From CAVQND01 sp049518415 (GTDB lineage Bacteria; Verrucomicrobiota; Verrucomicrobiia; Limisphaerales; UBA8199): 64,000 nucleotides of DNA. The stretch spans positions 124,001 to 188,000 of the forward strand of contig JBEKRX010000001.1 in the NCBI GenBank assembly GCA_049518415.1, in the 5' to 3' direction. Position numbers and translations under genes: made by a program. Position 1 is the stretch's first letter. Each line of letters opens with the position of its first letter. Shown here piece by piece: positions 24,473 to 32,046 of this stretch. The notes under the pieces were generated by a model. It made no database searches. It was given only the letters and a program-made list of their open reading frames with translations, and was not told the DNA's origin.

Positions 24473-26653
24473 ATGACGAAAAAGCCGCTGACAAGCGAAG
24501 AGTTGACAGAATTAGCGACGGGCTTGAACAAACTGGCCAGGAACCTGTGGTGGACCTGGGACCAGGGCGCGCAGGAGATTTTTCAGGAGCTTTCCCCGCG
24601 CGGGTGGCAGAATCTATACCACAACGCGGTGGCGATCCTGCATGAGGTGTCGGATTATGAACTGCGGGTGCGGTTGCAGAGGCCGGTTTTTGGGGAGCAG
24701 GTGCGCCAGGTGCTGAAGGCGTTCGGGGCCTACATGAACGACAAAGAGACCTGGGGTCATGAACACGCGCCGGGCCTGCGGGCGAACCCGGTGGCCTACT
24801 TTTCAATGGAGTTCGGGTTTCATGAGACGCTGCCCATTGCGGCGGGCGGGCTGGGGATGCTGGCCGGCGACCACGCCAAGTCGGCGAGCGACCTTGGGCT
24901 GGGTTTTCTGGGGATCAGCCTGTTTTACCGGGAAGGATATTTTCAGCAGGCGATCGACTCGAGCAATTGGCAGACGGAATACTACACCCTGCTGAATCCG
25001 AAGAATCTGCCGTTGGAGGCGGTGCTCAATGCCAAAGGCGAGCCGCTGGTGAGCCACGTGGACATTGGGATGAACCGGGTGGCCTTCCAGGCCTGGCGGG
25101 TGAACGTGGGGCGCGTGGCGGTGTATTTGCTGGACACCAACCGGCAGGAAAACGAACAGCGTTTCCGGGACCTGACGTTGCGGGTGTATGGGGGCGACAG
25201 CACGACGCGGATCATGCAGGAGCTGTTGCTGGGCGTCGGCGGCATGCGGTTGGTGCGGGCGCTGGGCATCGCCCCGTCGGTCTTCCACATGAACGAGGGC
25301 CACGCCGCCTTTCTCACCTTCGAGTTGCTCCGGGAGAAGATGGCTGCCGGCAAAGGCCTCCAGCAGGCGCTGGAGCTGACCCGGGCCGAATGCCTGTTCA
25401 CCACGCACACGCCGGTCGAAGCGGGCCATGACCGTTTCAGCCCGGATCTCATGGACTATGCGATGCAGCGGTTGCGCAGCCAACTGCCGGCGCCCTTTGG
25501 GGAGCTGATGAAGCTAGGGCGGGTGAATCCGCAGGACGCCCGGGAGCCGTTCTGCATGACGGTGCTCGCCCTGAAGCTTTCCCGCGCCGCCAATGCGGTG
25601 AGCGAACTGCACGGACAGGTGAGCCGGCGCATGTGGCACTGCCTCTACCCGGACAAGCCCGTCGAAGCGGTGCCCATCGGCTATATCAACAACGGCATTC
25701 ACTTGCTCGGCTGGATGAAGGGGACCGTCCGGCGGTTCTGGCAGGAAAAGCTGGCCGGCGCTGGGGAACCGGGCGGCGAGGCCGGCGTTGGCCGGGCGCC
25801 GGCCGCCGACTGGACCCGCGACATCAATGGCCGGGAATTCTGGCAGCGCCTGGCCGACCCCGAGTTCATCTCGGACGAAGAGCTTTGGGCGCTGCGCTAC
25901 CAGTTGCGTCGGGAGCTCATCGAGTTTGCCCGCCGGCGGCTGCTCATCCAGCGCCAGCACCTCACCAAAGGCGATTTCATCGCCTTCGACCAACTCCTGA
26001 ATCCCGATGCCCTGACGATCGGCTTCGCCCGCCGGTTCGCCACCTACAAACGGGCGCCGCTCATCTTTCAGCAATTCGATAACATCGTTCGCCTCACCCG
26101 CGACGAAGACCGGCCGATCCAATTCATCTTCGCCGGCAAGGCGCACCCGCGCGACGATGACGGCAAGCGATACATCCAGCACATCATTCACCTGAGCAAA
26201 TACAGCGATCTCCAGGGACACCTGGTGTTTCTGGAAAACTACGACGTGCACGTCGCCCGGCAGATGGTCTCCGGGTGCGATGTCTGGCTGAACACGCCGC
26301 GCCGGCCGCTGGAGGCCTCCGGCACCAGCGGCATGAAGGCCGGCGCCCACGGCTGCCTCAACCTGAGCATTCTGGACGGCTGGTGGCGCGAAGGCTACGA
26401 CGGCACCAACGGCTTTGCCATCGGCGCGGATGCCCACGCCGATTCGGTCGAGGAACAGGACCGGGTCGATAGCGCCAACCTCTACCGGGTGCTGACCGAG
26501 GAAGTCATCCCGCTGTTCTACCAGCGCGACCTCCAGGGCGTCCCCAGGCAGTGGCTCCAGCGCATCCGCCGCGCCATGGTCACCCTGGTCCCCCAGTTCA
26601 CCACCGCCCGCATGGTGCGCGAATACGCGGAGAAGTACTACCTGACCCAGTAA
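24473..26653 (+). CDS. glgP: Alpha-glucan (glycogen) phosphorylase
   Basis: The 726-residue enzyme belongs to the short, archaeal/Thermotoga-like GT35 phosphorylases. They cut alpha-1,4-glucan with phosphate to release glucose-1-phosphate. It has the N-terminal DUF3417-type segment (NKLARNLWWTWDQGAQEIFQ) and then VAYFSMEFGFHETLPIAAGG with LGMLAGDHAKSASDLG. The substrate region contains FHMNEGHAAFLTFE and THTPVEAGHDRF. The pyridoxal-phosphate lysine lies in EASGTSGMKAGAHGCLNLS. The gene starts three bases outside the longest open frame of the divergent giant-protein gene, so the two may share a promoter region. It acts in the cytoplasm in glycogen or maltodextrin use. All landmarks are intact. 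Confidence 0.9.
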   Translation: MTKKPLTSEELTELATGLNKLARNLWWTWDQGAQEIFQELSPRGWQNLYHNAVAILHEVSDYELRVRLQRPVFGEQVRQVLKAFGAYMNDKETWGHEHAPGLRANPVAYFSMEFGFHETLPIAAGGLGMLAGDHAKSASDLGLGFLGISLFYREGYFQQAIDSSNWQTEYYTLLNPKNLPLEAVLNAKGEPLVSHVDIGMNRVAFQAWRVNVGRVAVYLLDTNRQENEQRFRDLTLRVYGGDSTTRIMQELLLGVGGMRLVRALGIAPSVFHMNEGHAAFLTFELLREKMAAGKGLQQALELTRAECLFTTHTPVEAGHDRFSPDLMDYAMQRLRSQLPAPFGELMKLGRVNPQDAREPFCMTVLALKLSRAANAVSELHGQVSRRMWHCLYPDKPVEAVPIGYINNGIHLLGWMKGTVRRFWQEKLAGAGEPGGEAGVGRAPAADWTRDINGREFWQRLADPEFISDEELWALRYQLRRELIEFARRRLLIQRQHLTKGDFIAFDQLLNPDALTIGFARRFATYKRAPLIFQQFDNIVRLTRDEDRPIQFIFAGKAHPRDDDGKRYIQHIIHLSKYSDLQGHLVFLENYDVHVARQMVSGCDVWLNTPRRPLEASGTSGMKAGAHGCLNLSILDGWWREGYDGTNGFAIGADAHADSVEEQDRVDSANLYRVLTEEVIPLFYQRDLQGVPRQWLQRIRRAMVTLVPQFTTARMVREYAEKYYLTQ

Positions 26654-26735
26654 GTCGGCAGTGCGGAGAACCGAGCGCGGGCGTTCCTGGCCGCCGAGTC
26701 GCGCCGATGGTCGCCGGGCGGGTGGGGGAACGGAA

Positions 26736-26825
26736 GCGCAAAACGCGCAAAACGCGCAATACAGGCAATACAGGCAACCCGGGCAATGCGCGCAATACGG
26801 GCAACACGGGCAATGCGGGCAATAG
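26736..26825. repeat. 9-base tandem array, 10 units (GGGCAATAC type)
   Basis: Ten imperfect 9-base units follow one another without gaps: GCGCAAAAC twice, GCGCAATAC, AGGCAATAC, AGGCAACCC, GGGCAATGC, GCGCAATAC, GGGCAACAC, GGGCAATGC and GGGCAATAG. All keep the core GCAA. The array lies 80 bases after glgP and marks the left edge of a small accessory patch. A 9-base unit keeps reading frame, but no coding frame with a start is evident. Confidence 0.85.
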
Positions 26826-27137
26826 GCGCCGCCCCACCCGGAAGGTGTGCTGATGCAGCTTCTCGCTCACCCGCTCCGGCTCGCGCGGCGGCCTCCTCGG
26901 CTGCAACGTGAACACCGCGAGGAAAGAGGCCGCGCCCAAAGGCTACGAGCTCGTGGCGAACCTGGGAGAGCGTCCCGACCCGGCAAAGTCCGCTTCCGGC
27001 GCCGACCCGCTGGACAACCGCGGCATCGTGGACGACGCGGAACCACAAAGCCACAGGGATTCCCTCCGGCGAAAGCTCGGGCGAAAATCCTTGCTTTAGA
27101 GGGGGAAGGCTGCCCTCATCAGGACAAAGGTTCGAAT
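26826..27137. other. Spacer with unrecognised protein-like frame
   Basis: A frame around 26860-27099 reads GGLLGCNVNTARKEAAPKGY then ELVANLGERPDPAKSASG. It looks like part of a former gene, but I cannot place it. It has no convincing start with ribosome binding site. The sequence then leads into the nuclease gene at 27138. Confidence 0.35.
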
Positions 27138-28142
27138 ATGAGCAAGAAATACTGGCAGGTTGCAGCGGGATCGGAGGGGCGTAACCGTGATTACGCTGAT
27201 CTGTTCATCCGCTACGGAATAGCGTTCGTCGGCCGAGAGTACGGTGCCATGCAGGAGATCGATATCGGCGATATCGTTCTTCTGAAGCGCGGGTGCTCAG
27301 AAATCCTCACGGCTGGGGAAGTCGTTGAGCGGAAGGGATCGCACCGCGGAGAGGGCGGCAAGGAGTGGCTGCAAGACATCGACGGCTGGGACCTTAGTGC
27401 GTGGTGCTATGTTGACTGGCGCAAGCCTCCTGGAAAGCCCCTTAAAACTGAAGGTCTGACGCGGAAGGCGATCACCAGGGCGAACAAGGGCGAGCACATC
27501 AACCTAGCCAACTCGCTTCTCTCGCTGCCCGTCCAGGCATTCGATCCCGAGCCGGAGCCAACACGTCCCGTCACCGACGACCAGATTCTTGAGTTCATGA
27601 TCTCGCAGGGATTGCGGCCTTCCGCCGCTGACGAGTTGACGAACACTGTCCGCAAGGTCCGTCTCCTCGCGAACTATTATTGCGAGGAGTGCGCGTGGGC
27701 GGACGTGCGCGAGCACGAGACACGCACCTTTCTTGTGGTTCCGCTGTTGCTCGCGCTGGGCTGGGCGGAGCAACAGATGAAGATCGAACTGCCCTCTTCC
27801 CAGGGAACGATTGACATTGCCTGTTTTCCGGGGCCTTACCAGGGCAAGAACGAAGAGTGTGTCCTTCTGATCGAGACGAAGGACTTTGGCTCCGGCCTGG
27901 CCTACGCTCCGGAGCAGGTACGCGATTACGCCGCGGGTTTTCCAGGCTGCCAGGTGCTCGTTGCCACAAACGGCTGGTGCTACAAGACATTCCAGCGTGT
28001 AAAAGAGACCGGCCCATTCGGTGAGAAGCCCTCTGCATACTTGAATCTTCTCAAACCGCGCGACCGATATCCGCTCGACCCTAAGCACACAAAAGGCGCG
28101 TGCGAAGTAATGCAATCGTTGCTCCCCAGTTCCCTACGATGA
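27138..28142 (+). CDS. EVE/PUA-like plus PD-(D/E)XK nuclease domain protein, candidate restriction enzyme
   Basis: The 334-residue protein begins KYWQVAAGSEGRNRDYADLF followed by GIAFVGREY, DIGDIVLLKRG and ILTAGEVVERKG. A beta-rich opening with a G-D-x-V-x-L-(K/R) strand is what PUA/EVE-type base-recognition domains look like. After a linker, residues about 195-290 form a restriction-type fold: FLVVPLLLALGWAEQQMKIE, then the Asp of GTIDIACF and the E-x-K of LLIETKDFG, a PD-(D/E)XK triad. HSDR_N-like domains share this TFLVVPLL...L-GW pattern. The protein could be a modification-dependent endonuclease; this is inference. ATG 27138 has AAAGG at good spacing. The stop overlaps the TROVE remnant. 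Confidence 0.65.
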   Translation: MSKKYWQVAAGSEGRNRDYADLFIRYGIAFVGREYGAMQEIDIGDIVLLKRGCSEILTAGEVVERKGSHRGEGGKEWLQDIDGWDLSAWCYVDWRKPPGKPLKTEGLTRKAITRANKGEHINLANSLLSLPVQAFDPEPEPTRPVTDDQILEFMISQGLRPSAADELTNTVRKVRLLANYYCEECAWADVREHETRTFLVVPLLLALGWAEQQMKIELPSSQGTIDIACFPGPYQGKNEECVLLIETKDFGSGLAYAPEQVRDYAAGFPGCQVLVATNGWCYKTFQRVKETGPFGEKPSAYLNLLKPRDRYPLDPKHTKGACEVMQSLLPSSLR

Positions 28143-28392
28143 GCCCTGGGATACCCTGCTGCAGCGTATGCCGCCCACGGCCATGGTGCGTAACCTTGGC
28201 AAGATGACGGCGGTCGGCCTAGTGAAGCGGCTCGGTGGGGCGGCCAACCTGGTTATCCGCAAGCTGAGCGACGAAGCTCTGCTCAAGCGCGCCCGGATCC
28301 ACCCACTGGCGGTATTGACCGCCCGGATGGTGTATGCCCAGGGCCGCGGGGAGAAGGGCGGGCTCACTTGGCAGCCGGCCCTGGACATCGTC
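28134..28392 (+). pseudogene. Fragment of a Ro60/TROVE-domain gene
   Basis: A frame starting within the last bases of the nuclease gene reads DEPWDTLLQRMPPTAMVRNL, GKMTAVGLVKRLGG, KLSDEALLKRARIHPLAVLT and QGRGEKGGLTWQPALDIV. This matches a central part of the TROVE domain of Ro60 proteins (MPLTAMIRNLGKMTA, then RARIHP and G-x-G-x-x-G-x-L-x-W). The N-terminal HEAT-repeat start and the C-terminal von Willebrand-type domain are both missing, so it is a remnant of about 85 codons. Intact Ro60 binds Y RNAs and misfolded RNA in RNA quality control. Confidence 0.75.
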
Positions 28393-28449
28393 GGCGTTTG
28401 TTTTGGGTTGCAAGTTGAAAGTCGCGCGCGGGCCGGTTACATTTCCATC

Positions 28450-28656
28450 ATGAGCACAGTCGCAGAGATCGAAGCCGCCATCGCCCGGCTGCCGCGGAAG
28501 GAACTCTGGGAGTTGAAGGAGCGGCTGGACCGCCGGTGCGAGGCGGAATGGGACGCCCAGATCCAGGAAGACGCGCGGTCGGGTGGTCCGCTCGACAGGC
28601 TGGCGCGCGAGGCGATCGCGGAGTTGAATGCCGGAGGCTGCCGACCGCTCCCGTGA
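28450..28656 (+). CDS. Small antitoxin-like protein
   Basis: The 68-residue protein MSTVAEIEAAIARLPRKELW...LDRRCEAEWDAQIQEDARSG is the acidic, helical type of antitoxin paired with RelE/ParE toxins. Its end (PLDRLAREAIAELNAGGCRP) fits the toxin-wrapping tail of those antitoxins. A truncated toxin frame overlaps its stop by two bases, in standard antitoxin-toxin order. The first 15 residues closely resemble those of the antitoxin-like protein at 37843-38061, which precedes a different toxin type. Confidence 0.65.
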   Translation: MSTVAEIEAAIARLPRKELWELKERLDRRCEAEWDAQIQEDARSGGPLDRLAREAIAELNAGGCRPLP

Positions 28657-28748
28657 CCGGCTACGCCACCCCGGAGTTTTGGAAGCGATACCGGGCGTTG
28701 CCGCCGGGGATTCGCCGGCTGGGGCGGGCCAAGAAATATTTGGGTTAG
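28653..28748 (+). pseudogene. Truncated RelE/ParE-type toxin
   Basis: Starting at GTG 28653, the frame reads VTGYATPEFWKRYRALPPGI then RRLGRAKKYLG and stops at TAG 28746-28748, 31 residues in all. The T-P-x-F-W-K-x-Y-x-A-L-P pattern is the opening of a family of RelE/ParE-like toxins of about 85-110 residues. The beta sheet and catalytic C-terminus are absent. The end of the frame overlaps the stop of the convergent oxidoreductase gene, suggesting the toxin was cut where that neighbour was joined. Confidence 0.65.
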
Positions 28749-30091
28749 ACCTTGTCCGGCTCCGGGTGGACCCAGGGGGTGCGGTAAGGGCGGCGGAGGA
28801 GGCGGTTGGCTTCGTCGTCGCCGATGACCTGGCCCTTGGCGGGGTCCCAAGCGAGGGTGCGGCCGAGTTTCATGGAAAGATTGGCGAGGATGCAAGAGGC
28901 GGTGGAGATGTAGCCCTGTTCGATGTCGGCGACGGGTTTGCTGCGCTTGGCGATGGCGGCCAGGAGGTCTTGCAGGTGGCGGCGAATGGCCGGGGCGACG
29001 TGGCGTTCGAGGTCCTTCTCGGTGCGGTCGCCCGGGAATTGCTCGTACTCGTAAGTGACATCCTTGTGGATGGGTTGGCCGCCGTCCAGGGGGATGAAAT
29101 CGTAGCCAAAGACGCTGGCCTTGAGAGTGGCTTTGTCGCCGTAGAGGATGGCGGCCCAGGTGTATTTGGGGTCCGGGGCGTCGCCCCAGGTGCGATGGGT
29201 CCAGACGACCTGGAGGTCGCCGTAATCGAAGGTGGCGGTTTGGGTATCGGCAATATTGGCCTTGGAGTTTCTAGCGACGAGGATGCCGCCGGAGGAGGAG
29301 ACGCGGGTGGGCCAGCCGAGATCGAGCATCCAGCGGACCATGTCGAGCATGTGGATGCCCATGTCGCCGACGATGCCGTTGCTGTATTCCATGAAGGCGC
29401 GCCAGCCGCGGGGGTGGACGAGGCGGTTGTAGGGGCGCATGGGGGCGGGGCCGGTCCAGAGGTCATAGTCCAGGTAATCGGGGGGGGCGGAATCCGGGGG
29501 ATTGTCGCCGGCGCGCATGTGCCAGTAGCAGCAGATTTCGACGTAGGCGATCTTGCCGAGCTTGCCGGTCTTGACGAACTCATCGCGGGCCTCGATCAGG
29601 TGCGGGGTGCTGCGGCGCTGGGTGCCGACCTGGACGACGCGCTGGTGACGGCGGGCGGCGGCGAGCATGGCTTGGCCTTCGACCACGTCGACGCTGATGG
29701 GTTTCTGGACGTAAAGGTCGGCGCCGGCCTGGAGGGCGGCGAGCGTGATGAGGGGATGCCAGTGGTCCGGGGTGGCGATGAGGACGAGGTCGAGGTCCTT
29801 TTCCTTGAGCATCTGGCGGTAATCGGTGTAGGTGCGAGGCTGTTTCCTGGAGAGCTGGCGTTCGGCGGCGATGGCGGCGGCTTCGGCCAGCATGTGCTTA
29901 TCGACGTCGCAGAGGGAGACGATTTCGACCGGGGCGATCTGGAGGAGGCGCCAGAGGTCGCACTTGCCGTACCAGCCGCAGCCGATCAGGCCGACACGTT
30001 TTTTTTGGTCTGCGAATTCTGCGGCGTAGCTGCCGAGGGAGGACAGCGCCAATCCTGCCGCGCTGACTTGAAGGAATTGACGGCGATTCAT
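28745..30091 (-). CDS. Tat-exported Gfo/Idh/MocA family oxidoreductase
   Basis: The 448-residue protein starts MNRRQFLQVSAAGLALSSLG, a twin-arginine signal. A Rossmann NAD(P)-binding domain follows with RVGLIGCGWYGKCDLWRLL (GxGxxG form), VSLCDVDKHML, VLIATPDHWHPLITLAALQA and YVQKPISVDVVEG, where the lysine of the (E/Q)-K-P motif is catalytic in the family. The C-terminal half has WTGPAPMRPYNRLVHPRGWR and GDMGIHMLDMVRWMLDLGWP, typical of Verrucomicrobia/Planctomycete members. It probably oxidises or epimerises a sugar or sugar acid in the periplasm, carrying its cofactor in folded form. ATG 30091 is set by the Tat signal. Confidence 0.85.
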   Translation of the reverse strand: MNRRQFLQVSAAGLALSSLGSYAAEFADQKKRVGLIGCGWYGKCDLWRLLQIAPVEIVSLCDVDKHMLAEAAAIAAERQLSRKQPRTYTDYRQMLKEKDLDLVLIATPDHWHPLITLAALQAGADLYVQKPISVDVVEGQAMLAAARRHQRVVQVGTQRRSTPHLIEARDEFVKTGKLGKIAYVEICCYWHMRAGDNPPDSAPPDYLDYDLWTGPAPMRPYNRLVHPRGWRAFMEYSNGIVGDMGIHMLDMVRWMLDLGWPTRVSSSGGILVARNSKANIADTQTATFDYGDLQVVWTHRTWGDAPDPKYTWAAILYGDKATLKASVFGYDFIPLDGGQPIHKDVTYEYEQFPGDRTEKDLERHVAPAIRRHLQDLLAAIAKRSKPVADIEQGYISTASCILANLSMKLGRTLAWDPAKGQVIGDDEANRLLRRPYRTPWVHPEPDKV

Positions 30092-30284
30092 GGCGCCCTT
30101 TTTAGGGGCAAACGCAGATAAAGGCAAGCGAGGAAAGGCCGAAGCCGAACGAAGGCCGACGGGCGAAATCCGGGAGCCAATGGCAGGAGTCGCGCGGTGA
30201 GCGATTTCCAGGATTGCTTCCGCCTGACCCCAAGGCTCTCGCTCATGGGCAGCTCCCACCTCCGAAACCGGACGCGCATCGGGG

Positions 30285-30351
30285 CCATGAACCGGGCGGC
30301 AGCGGCAGTGGGGCAGGCGTCCCGCCTGCCCCACTACCTCGCGGTTCATGG
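30285..30351. repeat. Nested hairpin in intergenic region
   Basis: Outer 10-base arms CCATGAACCG (30285-30294) and CGGTTCATGG (30342-30351) enclose an inner perfect hairpin, GTGGGGCAGGCG (30308-30319), loop TCC, CGCCTGCCCCAC (30323-30334). The inner palindrome recurs in shorter form at 45485-45503. There is no T run, so it is not a typical terminator; it looks like a dispersed repeat element. I see no gene in the remaining 30352-30561 up to leuD. Confidence 0.8.
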
Positions 30352-30561
30352 GCAGGGAGCAGCAGCGTGGCGCGCTCGTTCATTCCGACGGTCTCCGATT
30401 CGGCGGCCAACGGGCGGGCATTCTCCCTCTCGCTGAGGGAGAGAGTTGGGGCGGGGGGGGAAGCGGGCGGGCGAGCGGGCGAAGGGCGCGAGCGCGCAAT
30501 CGCCCCCCGAGCTGCGCGAAAATCTGTTGAAAAGCGGGGCGGCTGGCGGCAAGCTAGGCCT

Positions 30562-31119
30562 GTGCAATCAGTTTTTACAGGACCTGTGTATGTGGTGCGG
30601 GATCACATCGATACGGACCAGATAATCCCGGCGGAGCATTTGAATCTGGTGCCGACGATTGCCGAGGAGTACGAGCGACTCGGCTCGTATGCGCTGAGCG
30701 GCTTGCCCGAGGCGCTTTATCCGCGGCGCTTCGTGAAGGCGGGCCAGCTCGACAGCGAATATCCGATTGTGGCAGCCGGGCGCAATTTCGGCTGCGGGAG
30801 TTCGCGCGAGCACGCCCCCATCGCCCTCGGCTCGGCCGGCTGCAAAGTGGTGTTGGCGGAGAGCTTTGCGCGGATTTTTTTCCGCAACAGCGTTGCCAGC
30901 GGGGAGCTTTATCCCTGCGAGTGTGTGGAGCGGCTGTGCGAGGTTTTGCAGACGGGTGACGTGGTGACGGTGGACCTCGAGGGCGAAACGGTGACCGTGC
31001 AGAAGACCGGCCAGGTTTATAAATTCAAACCGCTGGGAGAGGTACGGCCGGTGGTGGCGGCGGGCGGCTTGTTCAACTACGCCCGCAAAACCGGGATGCT
31101 GGCGAAGCAGCCGGGCTGA
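30562..31119 (+). CDS. leuD: 3-isopropylmalate dehydratase small subunit
   Basis: The 185-residue protein has the swivelling aconitase-type small-subunit motifs: GPVYVVRDHIDTDQIIPAEH, IVAAGRNFGCGSSREHAPIA and SFARIFFRNSVASGELYP. It would join LeuC to isomerise 2- to 3-isopropylmalate in leucine synthesis, though homoaconitase-type roles share these motifs. No large subunit is nearby; the gene stands alone. GTG 30562 is chosen because the open frame upstream (to 30214) is low-complexity and crosses the hairpin repeat. Confidence 0.85.
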   Translation: MQSVFTGPVYVVRDHIDTDQIIPAEHLNLVPTIAEEYERLGSYALSGLPEALYPRRFVKAGQLDSEYPIVAAGRNFGCGSSREHAPIALGSAGCKVVLAESFARIFFRNSVASGELYPCECVERLCEVLQTGDVVTVDLEGETVTVQKTGQVYKFKPLGEVRPVVAAGGLFNYARKTGMLAKQPG

Positions 31120-31232
31120 GGGGGATGTTTCGCAGCGCGGCGGCGCGGCAAGCAAACGGGGAGGGCGGCGTGGCTCAGGAATCCGCACGGAATTGGCTTT
31201 CGCGAATGATGGAGTGGAACAATCGTTAAGCT

Positions 31233-31985
31233 ATGAATCGCAACAGGGCAAAAAAGCCGGGCGCAAGCCGAGTGGCGAGAAGGAGGATCAGTGGGGAAAG
31301 CGCCGGCAAAGCTCCGGGCTTGCTGTTTGATCTGGACGGGACGCTGGTGGACAGCGTCTATCAACACGTGCTGGCCTGGCGGGAGGCGTTGGAAAAGGCG
31401 GGCATCGAATTGGCGGTGTGGCGCATCCACCGGCGTATTGGGATGAGCGGCGGGCTCTTTATGAACGCCCTTTTGCGCGAGACCGGTCATAAAGTGGGCA
31501 GAGAGGAAGCCGAGGAGCTGCAGCGGTTTCATGCTGAGGCTTACGGGCGGATGGCAGGGCAGATTCGGCCACTGCCCGGCGCGCGGGAGCTTCTGGCCTG
31601 TCTTTCAGAGGGGGGCGTTCGGTGGGCGATCGCCACCAGTGGGCGAAAGGAGAGCGCGCGGCTGGGCTTGGCAGCTCTTGGGGTTGATTCCAAAGCGACT
31701 GTGATCACCAGAGAGATGGTTCAATACGCCAAGCCGGACCCGGACCTGTTCCTGGCGGCTGCCGAGCGGCTGGGAGTGGAAATCGGGGCTTCGATTGTGG
31801 TTGGGGATAGCGTCTGGGACCTGCTGGCGGCCCGGCGGGCCAACGCCCTTGGGGTGGGTCTGCTTTCGGGCGGCTACGGCCAGGATGAACTGGAACGGTC
31901 CGGGGCCTACCGGGTCTATCAGGACCCCGCCGACCTGCTTCGGCACCTGGACGAGGTCGGGGTTCGGATAAGAAATGAAAGTTGA
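31233..31985 (+). CDS. HAD-family phosphatase (phosphoglycolate phosphatase-like)
   Basis: The 250-residue protein has all four HAD motifs: GLLFDLDGTLVDSVYQHVLA (D-x-D-G-T, the nucleophile Asp), IATSGRKESARLGL (Ser/Thr), a lysine in REMVQYAKPDPDLFLAAAER, and SIVVGDSVWDLLAARRA (acidic pair). A helical cap follows the first motif (RIGMSGGLFMNALLRETGHK). Similar enzymes dephosphorylate phosphoglycolate, beta-phosphoglucose or other small metabolites; the substrate is unknown. The first 28 residues are basic and may not be translated, so the true start could be later. Confidence 0.8.
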   Translation: MNRNRAKKPGASRVARRRISGESAGKAPGLLFDLDGTLVDSVYQHVLAWREALEKAGIELAVWRIHRRIGMSGGLFMNALLRETGHKVGREEAEELQRFHAEAYGRMAGQIRPLPGARELLACLSEGGVRWAIATSGRKESARLGLAALGVDSKATVITREMVQYAKPDPDLFLAAAERLGVEIGASIVVGDSVWDLLAARRANALGVGLLSGGYGQDELERSGAYRVYQDPADLLRHLDEVGVRIRNES

Positions 31986-31986
31986 T

Positions 31987-32004
31987 CCCCCTTGGAAACG
32001 GGGG
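31987..32004. terminator. Hairpin between convergent genes, weak terminator candidate
   Basis: CCCCC (31987-31991), loop TTGGAAAC and GGGGG (32000-32004) form a 5-base hairpin right after the HAD gene and 42 bases from the end of the convergent adaptor gene. No T tract follows on either strand, so the call rests on position only. Confidence 0.25.
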
Positions 32005-32046
32005 CGTGAACTGACGTTCCCCACGGCCACATGGGCCTGGTCATTG

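Noticed and set aside
26736..26825. CRISPR array
   Set aside because: The units are 9 bases, contiguous and without spacers, and no cas genes are near.
28628..30121. A 497-codon plus-strand open frame
   Set aside because: It is antisense to the Gfo/Idh/MocA oxidoreductase and lacks domains.
31987..32004. Strong rho-independent terminator
   Set aside because: The hairpin is only five bases and there is no T tract, so it is listed only as a weak candidate.
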